Assembly (NCBI GenBank): GCA_036852015.1
Contig: JAANDG010000355.1
Span: 1 to 64,000, forward strand
Length of the DNA stretch: 64,000 nt
Origin: Pelodera strongyloides
Taxonomy: Eukaryota; Nematoda; Chromadorea; Rhabditida; Rhabditidae
Direction: 5' to 3'
Part shown: piece after piece, positions 12,070 through 25,200 of the stretch
How positions within the stretch are numbered: position 1 is the stretch's first letter
How the letters are laid out: each line of letters opens with the position of its first letter
Notes under the pieces: generated by a model
Database searches by the model: none
What the model was told of the DNA's origin: nothing
The model's input: the letters and a program-made list of their open reading frames with translations, nothing else
Position numbers and translations under genes: made by a program

Positions 12070-12297
12070 AAGTAGCTTGGCGTAACTCTGCTGAGCTACC
12101 CTGAGCTACCCAACAGCTTAAATACCGCCTATGTTTAGACTAAATACTTATCTTAGTGTAGCTATCCTGAGCTACCCTACGGCTTTAATACCATCTGTTT
12201 AGGTTAAATACTTATCTGAGTGTAGCTACCCTGAGCTACCCTACGGCTTAAATACCGCCTATGTTTAGGTTAACGTTAAATACTATCTGAGTAGGCG
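12070..12297. repeat. Minisatellite, ~68-bp unit, three copies
   Basis: Three successive units contain GTAGCTACCCTGAGCTACCC, ACGGCTTAAATACC, TGTTTAGGTTAAATAC and TTATCTGAGT. Unit two has small deletions, and unit three ends with a duplicated GTTAA step. Confidence 0.85.
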
Positions 12298-12552
12298 GGT
12301 CACAACAAACATTAGATCCTTAGGAGCATCGATCTAAAAATATACTAAATGCGTACTAATATGGTCGGGGTAAATAACATAGATGATATCACGGAAAAGC
12401 TAGAAGTAATTGACTATATTGTGTAATTGCGAGGGCGGAGACATAAGTGACATTCAATTACCTAATGAGTTATGGGACAATTAAGGACTAGTTCTAATAT
12501 CCGGTGCAGAATACAGCACAGCTATGGAACTGTCCTGGCCCTAGCCTGAAGA

Positions 12553-12665
12553 CGTCTAGCAATTTGTCATCTGGAAACTCGTCCTTTTCTAGGTCCCGAC
12601 AATCTGCGGAATAAGTTACACGGTGATAAAATTGTATTGGACAGCTCTTGAATAAAGGAAACTAC
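12553..12665. repeat. Dispersed repeat R3, copy 1
   Basis: Shares AATTTGTCATCTGGAA, ACTCGTC, TCTGCGGAA and CTCTTGAATAAAGG, in order, with sequences at 17285-17400 and 62030-62150. The shared AATAAA near the end suggests the 3' tail of a retroelement or retrocopied transcript. Confidence 0.65.
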
Positions 12666-12980
12666 GGAGGACCTTAGTTCGCAAAAAAAATGCGAAATAC
12701 AGTTGCCCAACATGCGTTTCAAACACCGGTTGTTATACTGTTTTAAAAAAAGATATGTTCCGTTGCCGTAAGAGCAATGTTTCTGAGATATTACTAAACA
12801 GTGCACACCAAAGAGTACGTATTTTGATCAAAAATTGTTATGAAAAAACTTTAGTATAATTGGTAGAGCCAACTTTGTTGAAATCCGTTTCCTACGGTAG
12901 CGTGAGCACGAATGATCCTTACTTATTTATAATATAGCACATCTATATCAGTTAGCGTTAGTTTTCTCTTATAGCGTAAG

Positions 12981-13027
12981 TTAGCGGTAGTTTGTAAATC
13001 CAAAGCGTGATCCAAGGTTCAATTCCC
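12981..13027 (+). repeat. tRNA-like sequence
   Basis: TTAGCGGTAG resembles a decayed A box and GGTTCAATTCC is a perfect B box. The middle GTAAATCCAAAGCGTG resembles the anticodon arm of the tRNA-like sequence at 25653, so the two may be one family. Confidence 0.5.
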
Positions 13028-14183
13028 GCGCGTGGTCAACTTTTTGCCAACTGAAAATCTTTACGAATGAAGACATACATCGTTCTTTTACATGAAAATA
13101 TTCTAATTTGAGCTGCTGCACTCTTTTAGATCCAAAGCGGAACACTTCCGTAACGTAAGTACTAACGCACGCTGCAGTTACTCTTTTAGTTACAAGATAT
13201 TACTAAGGTATTGTTAATCGAACCTTGTTCCAAAACAAATAACTTCAAATATTGTTTAAATAAAGCCATCATGATGTCAGAAATTTCAGCTGTATTTACA
13301 CAAAGGAATATCGAAAAGACTGGGATCATATTGGCCCGATTGCGTGCAAATTATGGCTCTATTTCGTTATTCTTTCTCTCTCATTTTTTGTCCTTACACT
13401 CGCTAATTTCAACAATGTTTTCCTATACAAAATAAGGGTGGGCCGACCGGTTTCATAAGGTTAATTGACAATGGCATAAGTCACACATCCTGAAGGGCAA
13501 TTAACAATATGTGCACGTGTTTACCCTTTACTAATTAGCATAAAGAGTGCTTTAGAGGGTAAAGTACGGTTGAGTTGGTTGTGGGTAATTGTAATTGGCC
13601 AATAAGAAAAGATATGAAGCAATCTGCATTAGCTTTTACGTGATTAGTAAAACATGGGCAGGGAGCATTTACCTATTATTATTTGAAGTGCAAGCGGCAA
13701 CGACGCGGAAACACAGGCCGCCGTACTGTAACAGCGTACCGCCGGCAAATGCGCGCACGGATAGCGCGCCGTTTTCACACGGAATAGCATGCAGCACATT
13801 TCCGGCTCAGAAAGGTACCCCCGCAACATATATTAAATGGAAGTGCACTTGTCCAGCTTACTTTTCAAAGACACGTTTCATGCCGCTTTACATTTGCATT
13901 TTGAGTTCAACTTCAGCTGAAACTTACATCGGAGGGAATGTTGAAGAGAATGTTTTTTTTCAAGACGTATAACTTTAGAACGGCCTCGCTTGAAACGTAT
14001 GGCTGACGCTGCATTCCTATGTAGTGTATGCAAATTACTGCACGATTTTTAGGCTCACCAGAAGGCTATCGCCGGATCTACTCAGGCGATCCTACTAAAA
14101 TGATCATACTGCATACTCATATGAAACGTCTGATCCAAGCTTATGTAATAAAATTAGATTGCGCTTATTTTAAACCAGCCGTT

Positions 14184-14251
14184 CGAAGAGCCCTACGGGC
14201 TCTTCTCCGACTGGAGGAATCGGCCTTCGGCCGATTATTTCCCTATTTAAA
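14184..14251. other. Two adjacent perfect short hairpins
   Basis: GAAGAGCCC-TAC-GGGCTCTTC (9-bp stem) is followed 11 bases later by AATCGGCC-TTC-GGCCGATT (8-bp stem). Both have three-base loops. They look like bacterial terminators but lie in nematode intergenic DNA with no gene beside them. Function unknown. Confidence 0.5.
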
Positions 14252-14376
14252 ACGTCTCTGATTGTGGAAACGTATATTAATCAGTTTGGATCTCCACTCG
14301 ACTAATACTACCATGCAAATTTGCCATTGAAGGTGCTGTATGTAGGACAGAGGATTATCCTTGTGATAAGGATAAA

Positions 14377-14459
14377 GCTAGCATAGCTCAACAGGTAGAG
14401 CGTTGGACTATGAATCGAGAGGTTGTGCGCTGCTGTGGGTTCGAATCTCGCCTGCGGCA
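14377..14459 (+). pseudogene. tRNA-like sequence, probable tRNA pseudogene
   Basis: D-arm and A box TAGCTCAACAGGTAGAGC, an anticodon arm TTGGA-CTATGAA-TCGAG with one mismatch, a paired T arm GTGGG-TTCGAAT-CTCGC and the start/end GCT..GGC are present. The rest of the acceptor stem does not pair and the variable region is too long, so a working tRNA is unlikely. Confidence 0.5.
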
Positions 14460-15146
14460 ATGATTTTGTATGCTGTTTGCCAATAGACAATTTTCTTTAT
14501 GAAACGATTTCGTTATGTTCACACAAACAAAAAAGTAAACTCTTCTCCTTTATATAATAAGATAGTTGCGAAAAGACACTATTTATACCAAACGCCTGAA
14601 ACGTATAATTCCGTTTCGTTCACCCGAACAAAAAAAGTAAACCTTCTCCTTTATATTAATTTGCATACAACATATGGGACACTGTACATGTACATGCCTC
14701 AAATACGCTTCAAAAACTGGCCGTTAGTTCGCTTTCAATCTGATAAATACGTCTCCGTGGTGCAATTAAAGCGCAGCACACCTCACTTTCACCCGCAGTT
14801 TTTTTTGGTTCCACTAATTTCACTACAGGAATATGCGTATTTGCGGTTAAAAATGAACAACGAACATCCAAAAAATAAGCCAGATCGAGAAAATCAGTGT
14901 AAAACCCAGTATATAAAAGTAACATCCAACACCCAAATACCGACAGTGACCAGGACCTATCATAGCCATATTTTTAAATGAAATGTTTGTATTTTTCCAA
15001 GGTTTATAATGATTTTTAGATTCTTTGGCAAAATCCGCGCAGGTATACGTGTACCTCTTACTTTGGGTCAAGGCCACCCAGCACTCTGTTCCATACTCCA
15101 GCGAGCGCTCTGGTTCAGACTGCTATCTACCGACGTGATTGCTTAG

Positions 15147-15328
15147 TTAAAGCGAAATACCGGCTGGTTTTTGAAACGCATCGTCGACAACTGAATTCTT
15201 ATGTAGTTATGCTAATTTGGTCGAATTTAGATCGATTTTTCATTCTAATTTATGTTCATTTGCATAAGCTGCATAAGAATGCTAGTGTACTCGATGTGTT
15301 TCAAAAACCAGCCGGTGTTTCGCTTTAA
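15147..15328. mobile_element. MITE family 1, complete copy with TTAA ends
   Basis: It begins TTAAAGCGAAATACCGGC and ends CCGGTGTTTCGCTTTAA, about 180 bp. Inner landmarks include GAAACGCATCGTCGACA and TTTGCATAAGCTGCATAA. TTAA at both ends fits a piggyBac-type target duplication. Confidence 0.88.
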
Positions 15329-16205
15329 CGCTAGGTTAATATATTTAACACTGTTTCGTTGTTAAAATCTATTTAATTCTAATATAATTATGGGTAATTA
15401 CAATTATAACAAAACAATTAAGAATTTATTTATTTATAATCGTCAGCCTACCCGTCAAACTACCGATTTTATCTAGCGATAGTAATTTGAATGAAAAGTT
15501 TTCTAAGATTTTTCGATCAATTATTTTCTTTATGAGAACTTTTTGTTGCCTTGCGACTGCTAATTCAGCGCAATGAAAACATCAATGCCTGTTCGGTTTT
15601 TTTTATCCTAGCTTTGTGATAAACATATAACTCACTTCATGCTTTTAACTTTTATAATTCATAGTTTATCTTTAATACTATATTATATAGCTCAGCTAGC
15701 ATTATATAACTTTTATTATCGTCAATAATTTTGATTCACATTTATTGCTTCTCGTTGTAAAAAACGAACCATGTCGTAATTGAATGTTTGTTCAGGCGAT
15801 GATATTATATTCACTAATATGCTTCGTTTTATTACCAGAAGCGGTCAGGTTCGTTTTTAGTATTAATATTTTGTTCTTTATATTGTTTTATAATTATTTT
15901 TAGTTAGATTAAACTAATTATTTTTTCGCAATTTTGATTATTCTAACAGAAATTTCCATAAATTTATAACGGGCACCTTACCCATTAGATAAGAATTTTC
16001 GTTTTTAAATTACGATTCAATTATTACAACCGCGTAATTTGTATTATTCTCTTGATTACTTCACTGTTCAGCGCATTGAACTTTGAATTACTTCGACGTT
16101 ACGTTAGGACAGTTAATCCAAAGACGGAAAATTGTAATTGTTAAACTATTAATTGATGCTTAATTACCCAGATAATTATGCAAATTTAGAGCCCAATGCC
16201 CTCAT

Positions 16206-19200
16206 ATGATGGGCCAGGCGGCCAAACAGGAGCGCGCGATGAAGGATGGCGCCGGTGCGGCCCACAGCCATGGCCAGCCGCCCCTTGGAGAATCGCTTGA
16301 AGGTGTGAAGGCGCGGGTGATTGGAGGTTAGTTGGCGTTTTGAAAGGGACAGGCTCACGAAATCGTGATCCTTACCCTTTAAAACTTTTGAAATCACTTA
16401 TGGTATTCCTGCCTTGTTTGTATAGAGACAATTACCCTTTGCCATTTTGGACCGATCAATCCACCATTTTATCACCTAATATCTCCGTGAGTGTTGAAAT
16501 AGAACACTACTTTTTGTATTCCAAATTTTAATTATCCCTTATGGAAAATAAAGAAACAAAAAAACAGACACAATTTAAGGTGAGCCGATCCCTTTAACTT
16601 CTGACTAAATAAATAATTTTATCATGTAGGGATATAGTAAACCGGTAGATAAATCGCCGAAAAAACCAACAACATTTTCAGAACTTGTAGAATCATATTG
16701 GCAACTTTATAATACGGCGATTTGATTAAAGCTTATCAATGTTAAAATTTAGAAGACGACGTGGATTTCTCAGATATAATAGATGACAAAAATGCGCCTG
16801 GAATTCTACCACAGGAGACTTCTATTCAGACAACTTTCATCCACAGAAGTGTCACTGGTAAGGGCTAAGGGATAAGGCCATGTTTAAAGCTTAATAACAT
16901 CCGGTTTTTGAAACGTGTGTTGAGTAACTGCATTCCCATGCATTCTATGCAAAGGAGTACGATTAGCATAAAAACCGATCCCAATTCAAGTACCACTTAT
17001 GTTAGCATAAATGCGTAAGAAAGCATAAGTCGGCTTCCCGAGAAGATTGGCCACGGGGAGGCTTAATCGGCCATAGAACCCCATCCACCGCTCTACAAGA
17101 CCCCCTGCACCGTTTCTGTGGATTTCGGTTGATAAACGGGGTGCACTTATCTTTTTTTTAAACTTTTATTAAATTATTCAATTAAAATACGTGTTTTTGG
17201 ACCATTTGTTGGAAAAGAAAAATACAATGAAGGTTTGCTTATTGTCTACGTTTTCGGGCAAGGGCCAGGAGGGTTCGCCCATGATTCATCTAGAACTTGT
17301 CGCCTATTGCTCAGGCCTCAGGACCTCTTTCCTCTGCGGAACAAAAACTTTGAAACTGTATTCCCTCCCTTGAATAAAGGTACACGCTCTTGAAGCGTTA
17401 AAGATTTATTTTATTTATTTATTTTCAGGTGAAGAGCGAAGTTACGCTGGACTTATCGCCGCGAAATTGCGCGATATTCGCGTGCGTTTGAGGAAGGATC
17501 TGCGACTCACGGTTGACAATGAAAATGTGGGCGTTGATAACATTTTTGCTATGTATATAGGTTTTGGTGCGCTTGTCTCCTAATTATCTCTCAGACATTC
17601 AATTGAAAATTTCGCGTAACGCGCTGGCAGACAAACAAACAAACAAACAAAACACACATTGCTTCACTATTTAGCAAGATACGTTGATTTATAATAATGC
17701 AACAAGTTACAGATCGCTTGCGTTGGAGTACCATCGGATCATTACCGCTGCGGCGAGTATGCGGGCGCCGCGCACTCTTTTCACTACTTGGTCGTAGAGG
17801 ATAGGTAAGTCGAATTTACGGAACTTAGAGAGATAGAAGCCATGATAAGACAGTAATGGAGATGAAAAGAAAAATAAAGTTGGAAATTTGCAAATATGTC
17901 ATCTTATGTGTTATCTGAGTTTTTCATTTTATCCCCCTTGCTCGCGAGTGCTCGGCCGCGCACCGAAAATGTGTGATTTCCGTCACCGCGCACTCCAATT
18001 TGCTTGCTATTTATATGTCTCATAAAACAAATTGCAGCTCTCGCGGCGCCGCCGTCTACACAATCGAACGCGATTTGAACGGAGGCAATGCGGGTAAAGT
18101 GGAGGCAGCGCTGTTGGAGTAAGTGGATTCATAATATTTTTTAAAGAGATGGGGTTCATTTCAATTTTTTTTAAACATAACACTTCGAGAGAGAGAGAGA
18201 GAGAGAGAGAGTGAGAGAGATAGAGGGGGGTAGAGAGCAAGAGATAATTTTAGAGCGAAAGAGTGTCGTAGAGAAAGACATAGATGGAAAACTGGGAAGC
18301 GAAATGTGCTCATTCTGTTCAAAAAAGAGTATCTTGTATATACCCGGCCCAAACACTACCCTCAAATACCGGAAGCGTAATGTTTCTGCAGTAAAAGTGA
18401 CGCGGTTCGATCATTTTTGTAAATTTATAAATTGGGTCACAAAAGGAATGGATCCATAAAAATGGCTTTTTTCTAGGGTACTTTAAAAGGCCAATATTCC
18501 CACTATAATAATAAAAATGATGTTCTGCAAATTACGATTCGGGACCTAAAAAAAAGAAGAAATAAAATACCTAACGTGAATTTGCGTATACCATAGAAGA
18601 AGAAAGAAAACTTCCACTATAGAATATCTAATCAATATTAGTTCTAATGGAATAGAAGCAACGTAATATCGGTATTTGCTAAGAAAAACCTACTATTATA
18701 GGGTAAGCTTTAACCCGTAACTCTCAACTCCTATTCCTATAATTTCCCGTCAATTGTTAATTATTCATTTTACGAGAAAGAAGCGGCACTTAACTCTAAT
18801 GTTAACCGCCGTCGGGCAATTCGTAATTAGCCGAGTAATCCGTGGAAATGTTGCGAATCTAAGCAATGACGCTAGGAAAAACGGGAAAGGAACGAATTTT
18901 AGATGTTCATCTGAAAAAGAAACGCTTGTGGTCTAGCGGTAGCGGTACTGAATGAAAGCTAAGTGATGAGGGTTCGAGTTCGGGTTGGGAAAGATTTTGT
19001 TCGCGCATTGTTGGCGCGTTCCTGGCGCACCAGTGGCCCAACAATCGTGTGATGTTGATTCCTTTCTGTGAGGTAAGAGATGCGCGGTTCACGTCAGGTA
19101 ATAGGTAAATGAATAAGTAAAACAGATAAAGAAATAAAAACTGTTAATTTCAGCGCTCTTTCACGCCACAGCCCGCATCAGTTGACTCTTTACACCTCTA

Positions 19201-22200
19201 AGGAAGCAGAGAAGCAGGTGGGTGATTTTTAAATTTATGAAATGTTTTATTATGTAAAATGCAATATCGAATTGAAAGTGAAGTAAATAGAAATGACAAC
19301 ATCTAATGTGGATTGCAGATGACACGCTAAAATTGCCTTTAGAGTGTCAAGCTCACAAAAATCAATATTCTGATTGTTAGATCTATTTCGTGAGCCTGAT
19401 GCTTTACAACTATTGTTGAGACGTGGCGATTCAATAATTGCATACGAATGATTGAGGAAATGTGAAGAAAACTTTTGTTAGGAAAAAAAAGCACCCCAAA
19501 CTCCCCCGCGCCAATTTTTGCAAGAGCCAAAAAATTCACTGTAGCTAGATTTTTGAGCTAGGTGCAGATTTTTTCGGCAGTCTGCAGGCAGCAGACGTAG
19601 GACATATAAACATAGAAAAACAAAAGCTAACAAAGCTTCTAGCTATAGGTTGACATACGTAGAAATTAAGGATTTAATAATGATGACGTATTTGGGGGCT
19701 AACATTGTGAATGCGGTAATGGCGTATGTCTTAGGTAGCGGTAAGGCTACCTACGCAGGCTACTCTCCTCTAAGCCCGAGCCTGACTGAGCATGAGCCTG
19801 GGCTTACAGCCTAAATCCAAGCAAAGCCTAAGTCTAAGCTAGTTATGAAGTTATGACGGTAAACGTCTTACTAACGTGGCTTTTGTTGTTGTTTTCAACA
19901 CTATTCACAATTTATGTTAATTGACCTATTGCGTGTGTGTGTTTTCCACCTATGAAATCATATAAAGCATCAATACACGGGATTATGGGAAATTATAATA
20001 ATTAGAGTAAAAATAATAAATAACATAAATTTTAGTTAATTGGGGACGGGACGGCCGAATGATTTCACCAAATGGTGGAATACCAAAACAGCGAGCGCTA
20101 GTAAAAGAAAAATACGTGGCAGTAATTTGTTAGCGGCTAAAGTATAGCAGCGAGCTAGTCGCGAGTTACACTGCTACATGCATGGGTGACCGAATTCGTG
20201 AGGTGGTTTCCTTAGGGGGAGAAGTCTTCCCCGGATGAGTTTAAAGCGACATGCTAGCCTCTTTGGAAAATTTGCATATGATAAGCAAATCCTATGTATC
20301 CTATGCTAATTTTGTACGATTGCCGTGGACGATCGTACAAAATTAGCATAGGATACATAGGATTTGCTTATCATATGAAAATTTTCCAAAGAGGCTAGCA
20401 TTTCGCTTTAACCCTTCAAAAGCTAATAGTCAAAAGATTTTATTGCAAGATTTCGGAAAGCAATTCGACAAAATTAGAATCCCGTGTTCATTCTGTTGTT
20501 TTATGGAACAAGTAAAATTCACTCCCTCTTTTTTGAAAGTGAGGAGAGAGGTCATAGGAGAGAGGAGAGAAAGAGAGAGACAGCGAGAGGGATTTCTCCA
20601 GGTTTTTGTGAATGATTCCCTTTATATCAGGGTGCTGCTCTTGGTTACAACCACATTCTGAATATCAAACAATACAGCGCGAAGAGAGAGAGAAGAGAGA
20701 GTGAGAGAGAGAAATAAAGAGAGAAAGAGAGAGAAGGAGAAGGAAAGAGAGGGAGGGAAGATAAAGAGAGAAGGAGAAAAAAGAGAGAGAGAATTTCAGA
20801 AGGATTATTATAAGCCACTAAATGGACAAAATTCGAAAATGATATGCTATAGCCATAACGAAAGAAAGGCTAAAAATAGACGATCAGCAAAGGGATATAC
20901 CATATACGTGATTTTAAAACATGTTCGTTTTTTTGTTTCATAGAGATTTGTAATATCTGAGTCATAATATCACTCATTGCAACCAAAAAATTAAATGCTT
21001 TTCAAAAATATCAACTTTCAATATTGTTTTAAATGTATTTATTTGTTGTCGCCAATTTCTGTACCTCGTTGGTCTAAATGCAGAACAGTAAGGAAGCTAA
21101 ACATAAAAAAAAATGCAATTGAGTAAAGTTTGTATGTGCGTACGTTACGCTTCGAAATTAGTGGTTATAGTCATAGTCATAGTATCTAAAAAAACAGGAC
21201 ACGGGCTCCGTGCAATGATAGCATTAGTGCCTTGGTTAGTATGGCCGCAATGAGCGTACTGTAGTTTTAAGAAACTGGCATACGGTAAATTAGCATACAT
21301 GTATAATTAGAGAGGAGATTGCCAAAACGTGCAGAGCTAAAAATCTGCTATCTGCAAAAAATTTATTGCGGAAAATGTTATTTTGCCGCACCATATCCGA
21401 TACCCATATCAACACGTAAATCTCAGAAGTCAAAGTAAATAAGGGGTTTCAATTACATTAAGCGATGGGAACTTGTTTCCTTTTTGAAGTAAATAAACTT
21501 CCTTAAAAGGAAAGAAAGTTTAAAGAAAATAGGTTTCCCCCTTTTTGTTAGGACTGAAAAAAACATGAATTGCGCCTAAATGGCAACTTGCAATCGGATA
21601 GAAAACATGGCATTTATAGTTAGGGTTAAGAACTTAGGTCACTTAGGACATAGGGCTGCCGGGGTTTAGTTGGGCCACAAGTTGTTCCACAAACATCGAA
21701 GCGTTTAAAAAAGCAATTGTAATTATATATATAATTAAAATTTGAATTTATTGGGAACTCGGCCGTTTGCTAATTAGTCAAAGTCGAATGAAAACATTTT
21801 TGTCTAGATACTTGTAGCATTTAAAACAGGTTCATAATTTATAAAGCGCCGCTTATGCTGTTTTCCTTAACTAAAAAGCGACGAGATAATTTTTGGATAT
21901 TAAGTGGGTCGCCGAACCTGGCGAGTATGTGGCAAAGAGATTGCGCACCTAAATTTACGTTGTCTGTCTGAAAACCTGTTTTCAATTTCTTAGAAACAAC
22001 GTCAAGTTTCGAAATCCCTGGCAATTAGCCAGGATGTCGTGGTTTTAATTGCTCGAAATCCAAATAGAACGCTAATTTGATGTCAGAAACATCATCCGGG
22101 TGCAATTGATCTTTCCCTTCTCTTTCACACCATTTTGTTGGGAGTTTGCTCCCGGGAGAGCACGGCAACGTTTAAAGGGATAGGGTCATCTCAACTGGAC

Positions 22201-25200
22201 TTCTTTTTTTTAATGGAGTGGTTACAAAAATCATATAATCTTTCTTTTACTACACATAAATAGCTTGTGATCCAGTTGGATAGAAACAGAAATCCGCAAG
22301 TTGCAGTTGTTATGGAATGCAGTTATCTCAGTTATGGTAATCCTGTACCTGTTGTTTTCTTACAGAAAGCTAGCAAACTGTTTTATGTGGGTCTGAGCCT
22401 TTAAGCCTGCCATCATTATTATTTTAGGTTGGGTTTATTCGCGAACTGTCGACGGCCGAACTTCTCTCCCTTCAAAAACCCAAGAAAAAGGAACGATATC
22501 TTCCCCGAGTTTCCCCATTGGAATTGAGCAGTTTTGACCCACAAATGCTCGAGTTCAGGTGGGTTACAGTAGCCGGGATTGGATTACGGTAGCTAAGGGT
22601 TATAATAACCTATAGGGTGAGATGCTTGCGACTTGTAACCCTTACCCCTTACCATTGAGCAGTAGTTTTTGCCGGGGATTTTACTTCCCAAACGCACAGT
22701 TACATAAACATGTACACAAGAAGCGGAATCTGGGTTTAGTCGAGGTTGGAGCGTAACTAAATCGGCTGTTCTACCCAACATGAACAAAAAGTTTAGTTTA
22801 TTTATTTTCGTGTACCTGGACCGTTAATTTCCAGAAGTTCGGAAGGGCTCGAGGTAGAGGACCACCAGTTAACCGTTGTTCCGACTGACGAAGTATTCAC
22901 GGAACTTCTCAACAGATACACACACGTTTTTGTGCTCTTCTGGACAAATGGTACCGTCAATTACAGTATTTAGCCAGCGATTAGCAATTACTGTATACTG
23001 TATTTGGCATAAAATATCCCCCTAGCTAGGTTGACGTTTTCCCCCTAGTCGTGTCTTATGTTATTTCATTGGTAAAATGTCCAACCGAACAAACTTATCT
23101 AGCAAACGAACATTTTATATTATTGTAAGTAATTTATCAACTTCAGTGCGCAGCTCAAGCGCGCACGCGTTCAAAGAGTGGGCGGAGTTGTCCAAAATTT
23201 TCCCAAAAACTGAAAAAATGCAATTGGCTGCCGTTGAGTGTCACAAAGCGGATTTTTGTACAGGTAAGATTTTACCTATTTTTTTTTTATAATTAGGAAT
23301 GCATTTTTTTTATTATTGTTCTCATCACAACACCGATTGTTACTTTTACCCTGCATACTTATTTCATGTTTGCGATGCAGTACAATGTCACGACCGCAAG
23401 CGTACCGCTCGCACACCGCGCTAGTGCCGCGCACATGCAAAACGTCCAATTCATCTCTACAACATATAATTCAGGTCTCCACTTCAAGGATTTCTTCACA
23501 GTGGTCGCCTACCATAACGGAGTTAAAGTAGCCACACAGGAGCAAATTTTTGATCGACATGCTTATGCTCGCTGGGTTAATTTGTAAGGGATTTTGATTA
23601 ATAAATCAAAGGTATTCATTCTCCAGATGAAGCAAATTTGCATTTGGGGAGTTAAAGCGAAATACCGGCCGGTTTTTGAAACAAATCGAGCACACCAGCA
23701 TTCTTATGCCGCGTATGAACATAAATTAGAACAAAAAGTTGAGCTAAATTCGAGCAAATTAGCATAAATACATACGAATTAAGTTTTCCACGATGCGTTT
23801 CTAAAACCGGCCGGTATTTCGCCATAAAGGAAAACAGTGACAGAGTTGGATTTGATTTTGAGGTTATTGTTATTGGTTAAAAATATAATTTATGTCTAAT
23901 TGTCTAATTACTTCGTTCCCTTACGGTTTCTCATGCTCAGGGCATAAGTGTATAAGGAGCAGCCAGTACAAGCTAAAACTCTAGCACCTTTGCCCTAAAT
24001 AGGGTTGTGTTTATTATAACAACCTTATGTTTAAGTTTATAGAGTTGTGGCTGGCAACTTGGTCGAGCTATCCACCGTTGACGACGTAAAGAACGCAAAG
24101 AAAGGTACTTTCCACTTTATTTTTATTTTTAGATTTGCTTCTAACATTGTTGCGTCAGGTTTTTTCTTCAGCGAGAACTAGAGGGGCAGCGAAAGAACAT
24201 CATAAAAAAGCACAATATTTTGAAGGGTTGATACTAGAACTAGAAAATTAAACGCGGTTGATACTAGAAACTAAAGCATAAAAACAAGGTGATTTTGTAG
24301 TGAACCCATCCCTTTAAACACAGTTATGAACCGACTGGCTCTATCAAATGCAGTTAGTGTTCATCATATAGAACCAATTCTCGCCCCTAAGCTTCTGGTA
24401 CAGGCTTATTTTCCAGATTTGTGCAGCGTATTTTTGCGATGCAAGATTTGTTTGGTGTGCAGCGTACGTATTCTGATGAGTTCGGGCTGATCCGTGATGG
24501 ATAGTGACGAGCTTCGTCAACTAGAGTTCCGCGCAACCCTGGCACACATGTTGCAAAGTTTTAGCACTTTCTTACGTCTGCTTTAGGTACCGTACTCAAT
24601 TTGGAAGCAGAATCGGTGACAATTGGCACCTTCCCGTCTAAGGATCACATTTCGTACAAACATTTCGAGAAGACTGGCGAGAAGCTTCTCGGACGATACT
24701 TTTTGGCTTATCAGATAAAGGAGGGGTTAGTGACTACACATCTTTAGAAAGCACAAAGGCCAAGTTCAAGCGGTCACCACTAACTAAGACTAAGAACGCT
24801 CAAAAGTTTCAAATGTTGTTTTACTTATGCAGGGGCCGTATTCACCAACACACAGGGAGACCTCCCTAGGCTCATGAGCGCTCATATGCACTCTTTAGCT
24901 TCCTGGGGAGGCCAGGGAGTTGTTCCCTGCGTGTTGATGAATACGGCCTCAGAAGAACTAAATATAAAAGTCCATCTAACAATTTCTTTGCGTTATGCAA
25001 TTTGGTTTAGTCTAGTTGCTAGGTAGGGAGATACAGTACTAATGATTTTCATTTGTCTAACTCTGCTAACAATAAGATGCCTTTTAGAAGCGACCCATCG
25101 GTGGTCACATACCGTAAGAATGAGAAGAAAAAGCGTGTCGACTATTCGGGACACTTCGATCCTGCGTCTCTGACAACCTTTGTTATCGTGTCTACCATGC

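Larger units (their letters stand above)
11576..16205. other. Intergenic 4.6 kb, repeats only
   Basis: Between the divergent insulin-like and thioredoxin-like genes. Besides the repeats listed separately I see no convincing gene. An undetected first exon of the thioredoxin-like gene may lie near its right end. Confidence 0.5.
19218..22427. other. 3.2-kb intron of the thioredoxin-like gene
   Basis: Joins exons 19154-19217 and 22428-22558 in phase 0. It contains a perfect hairpin MITE and GA microsatellites; I recognise no exon. Confidence 0.6.

Noticed and set aside
14184..14251. Bacterial contamination suggested by terminator-like hairpins
   Set aside because: Flanking DNA carries the same nematode MITE families and tRNA-like sequences as the rest of the window, and no bacterial gene is present.
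21839..22024. Minus-strand open frame of 61 codons with protein-like composition
   Set aside because: No matching splice signals, no recognised motif and no neighbouring exons; it lies inside a plus-strand gene's intron.
24122..24290. Candidate extra exon of the thioredoxin-like gene (LLLTLLRQ / RELEGQRKNIIKK)
   Set aside because: Exons 24043-24104 and 24404-24493 join in phase without it, and adding either version breaks the frame.
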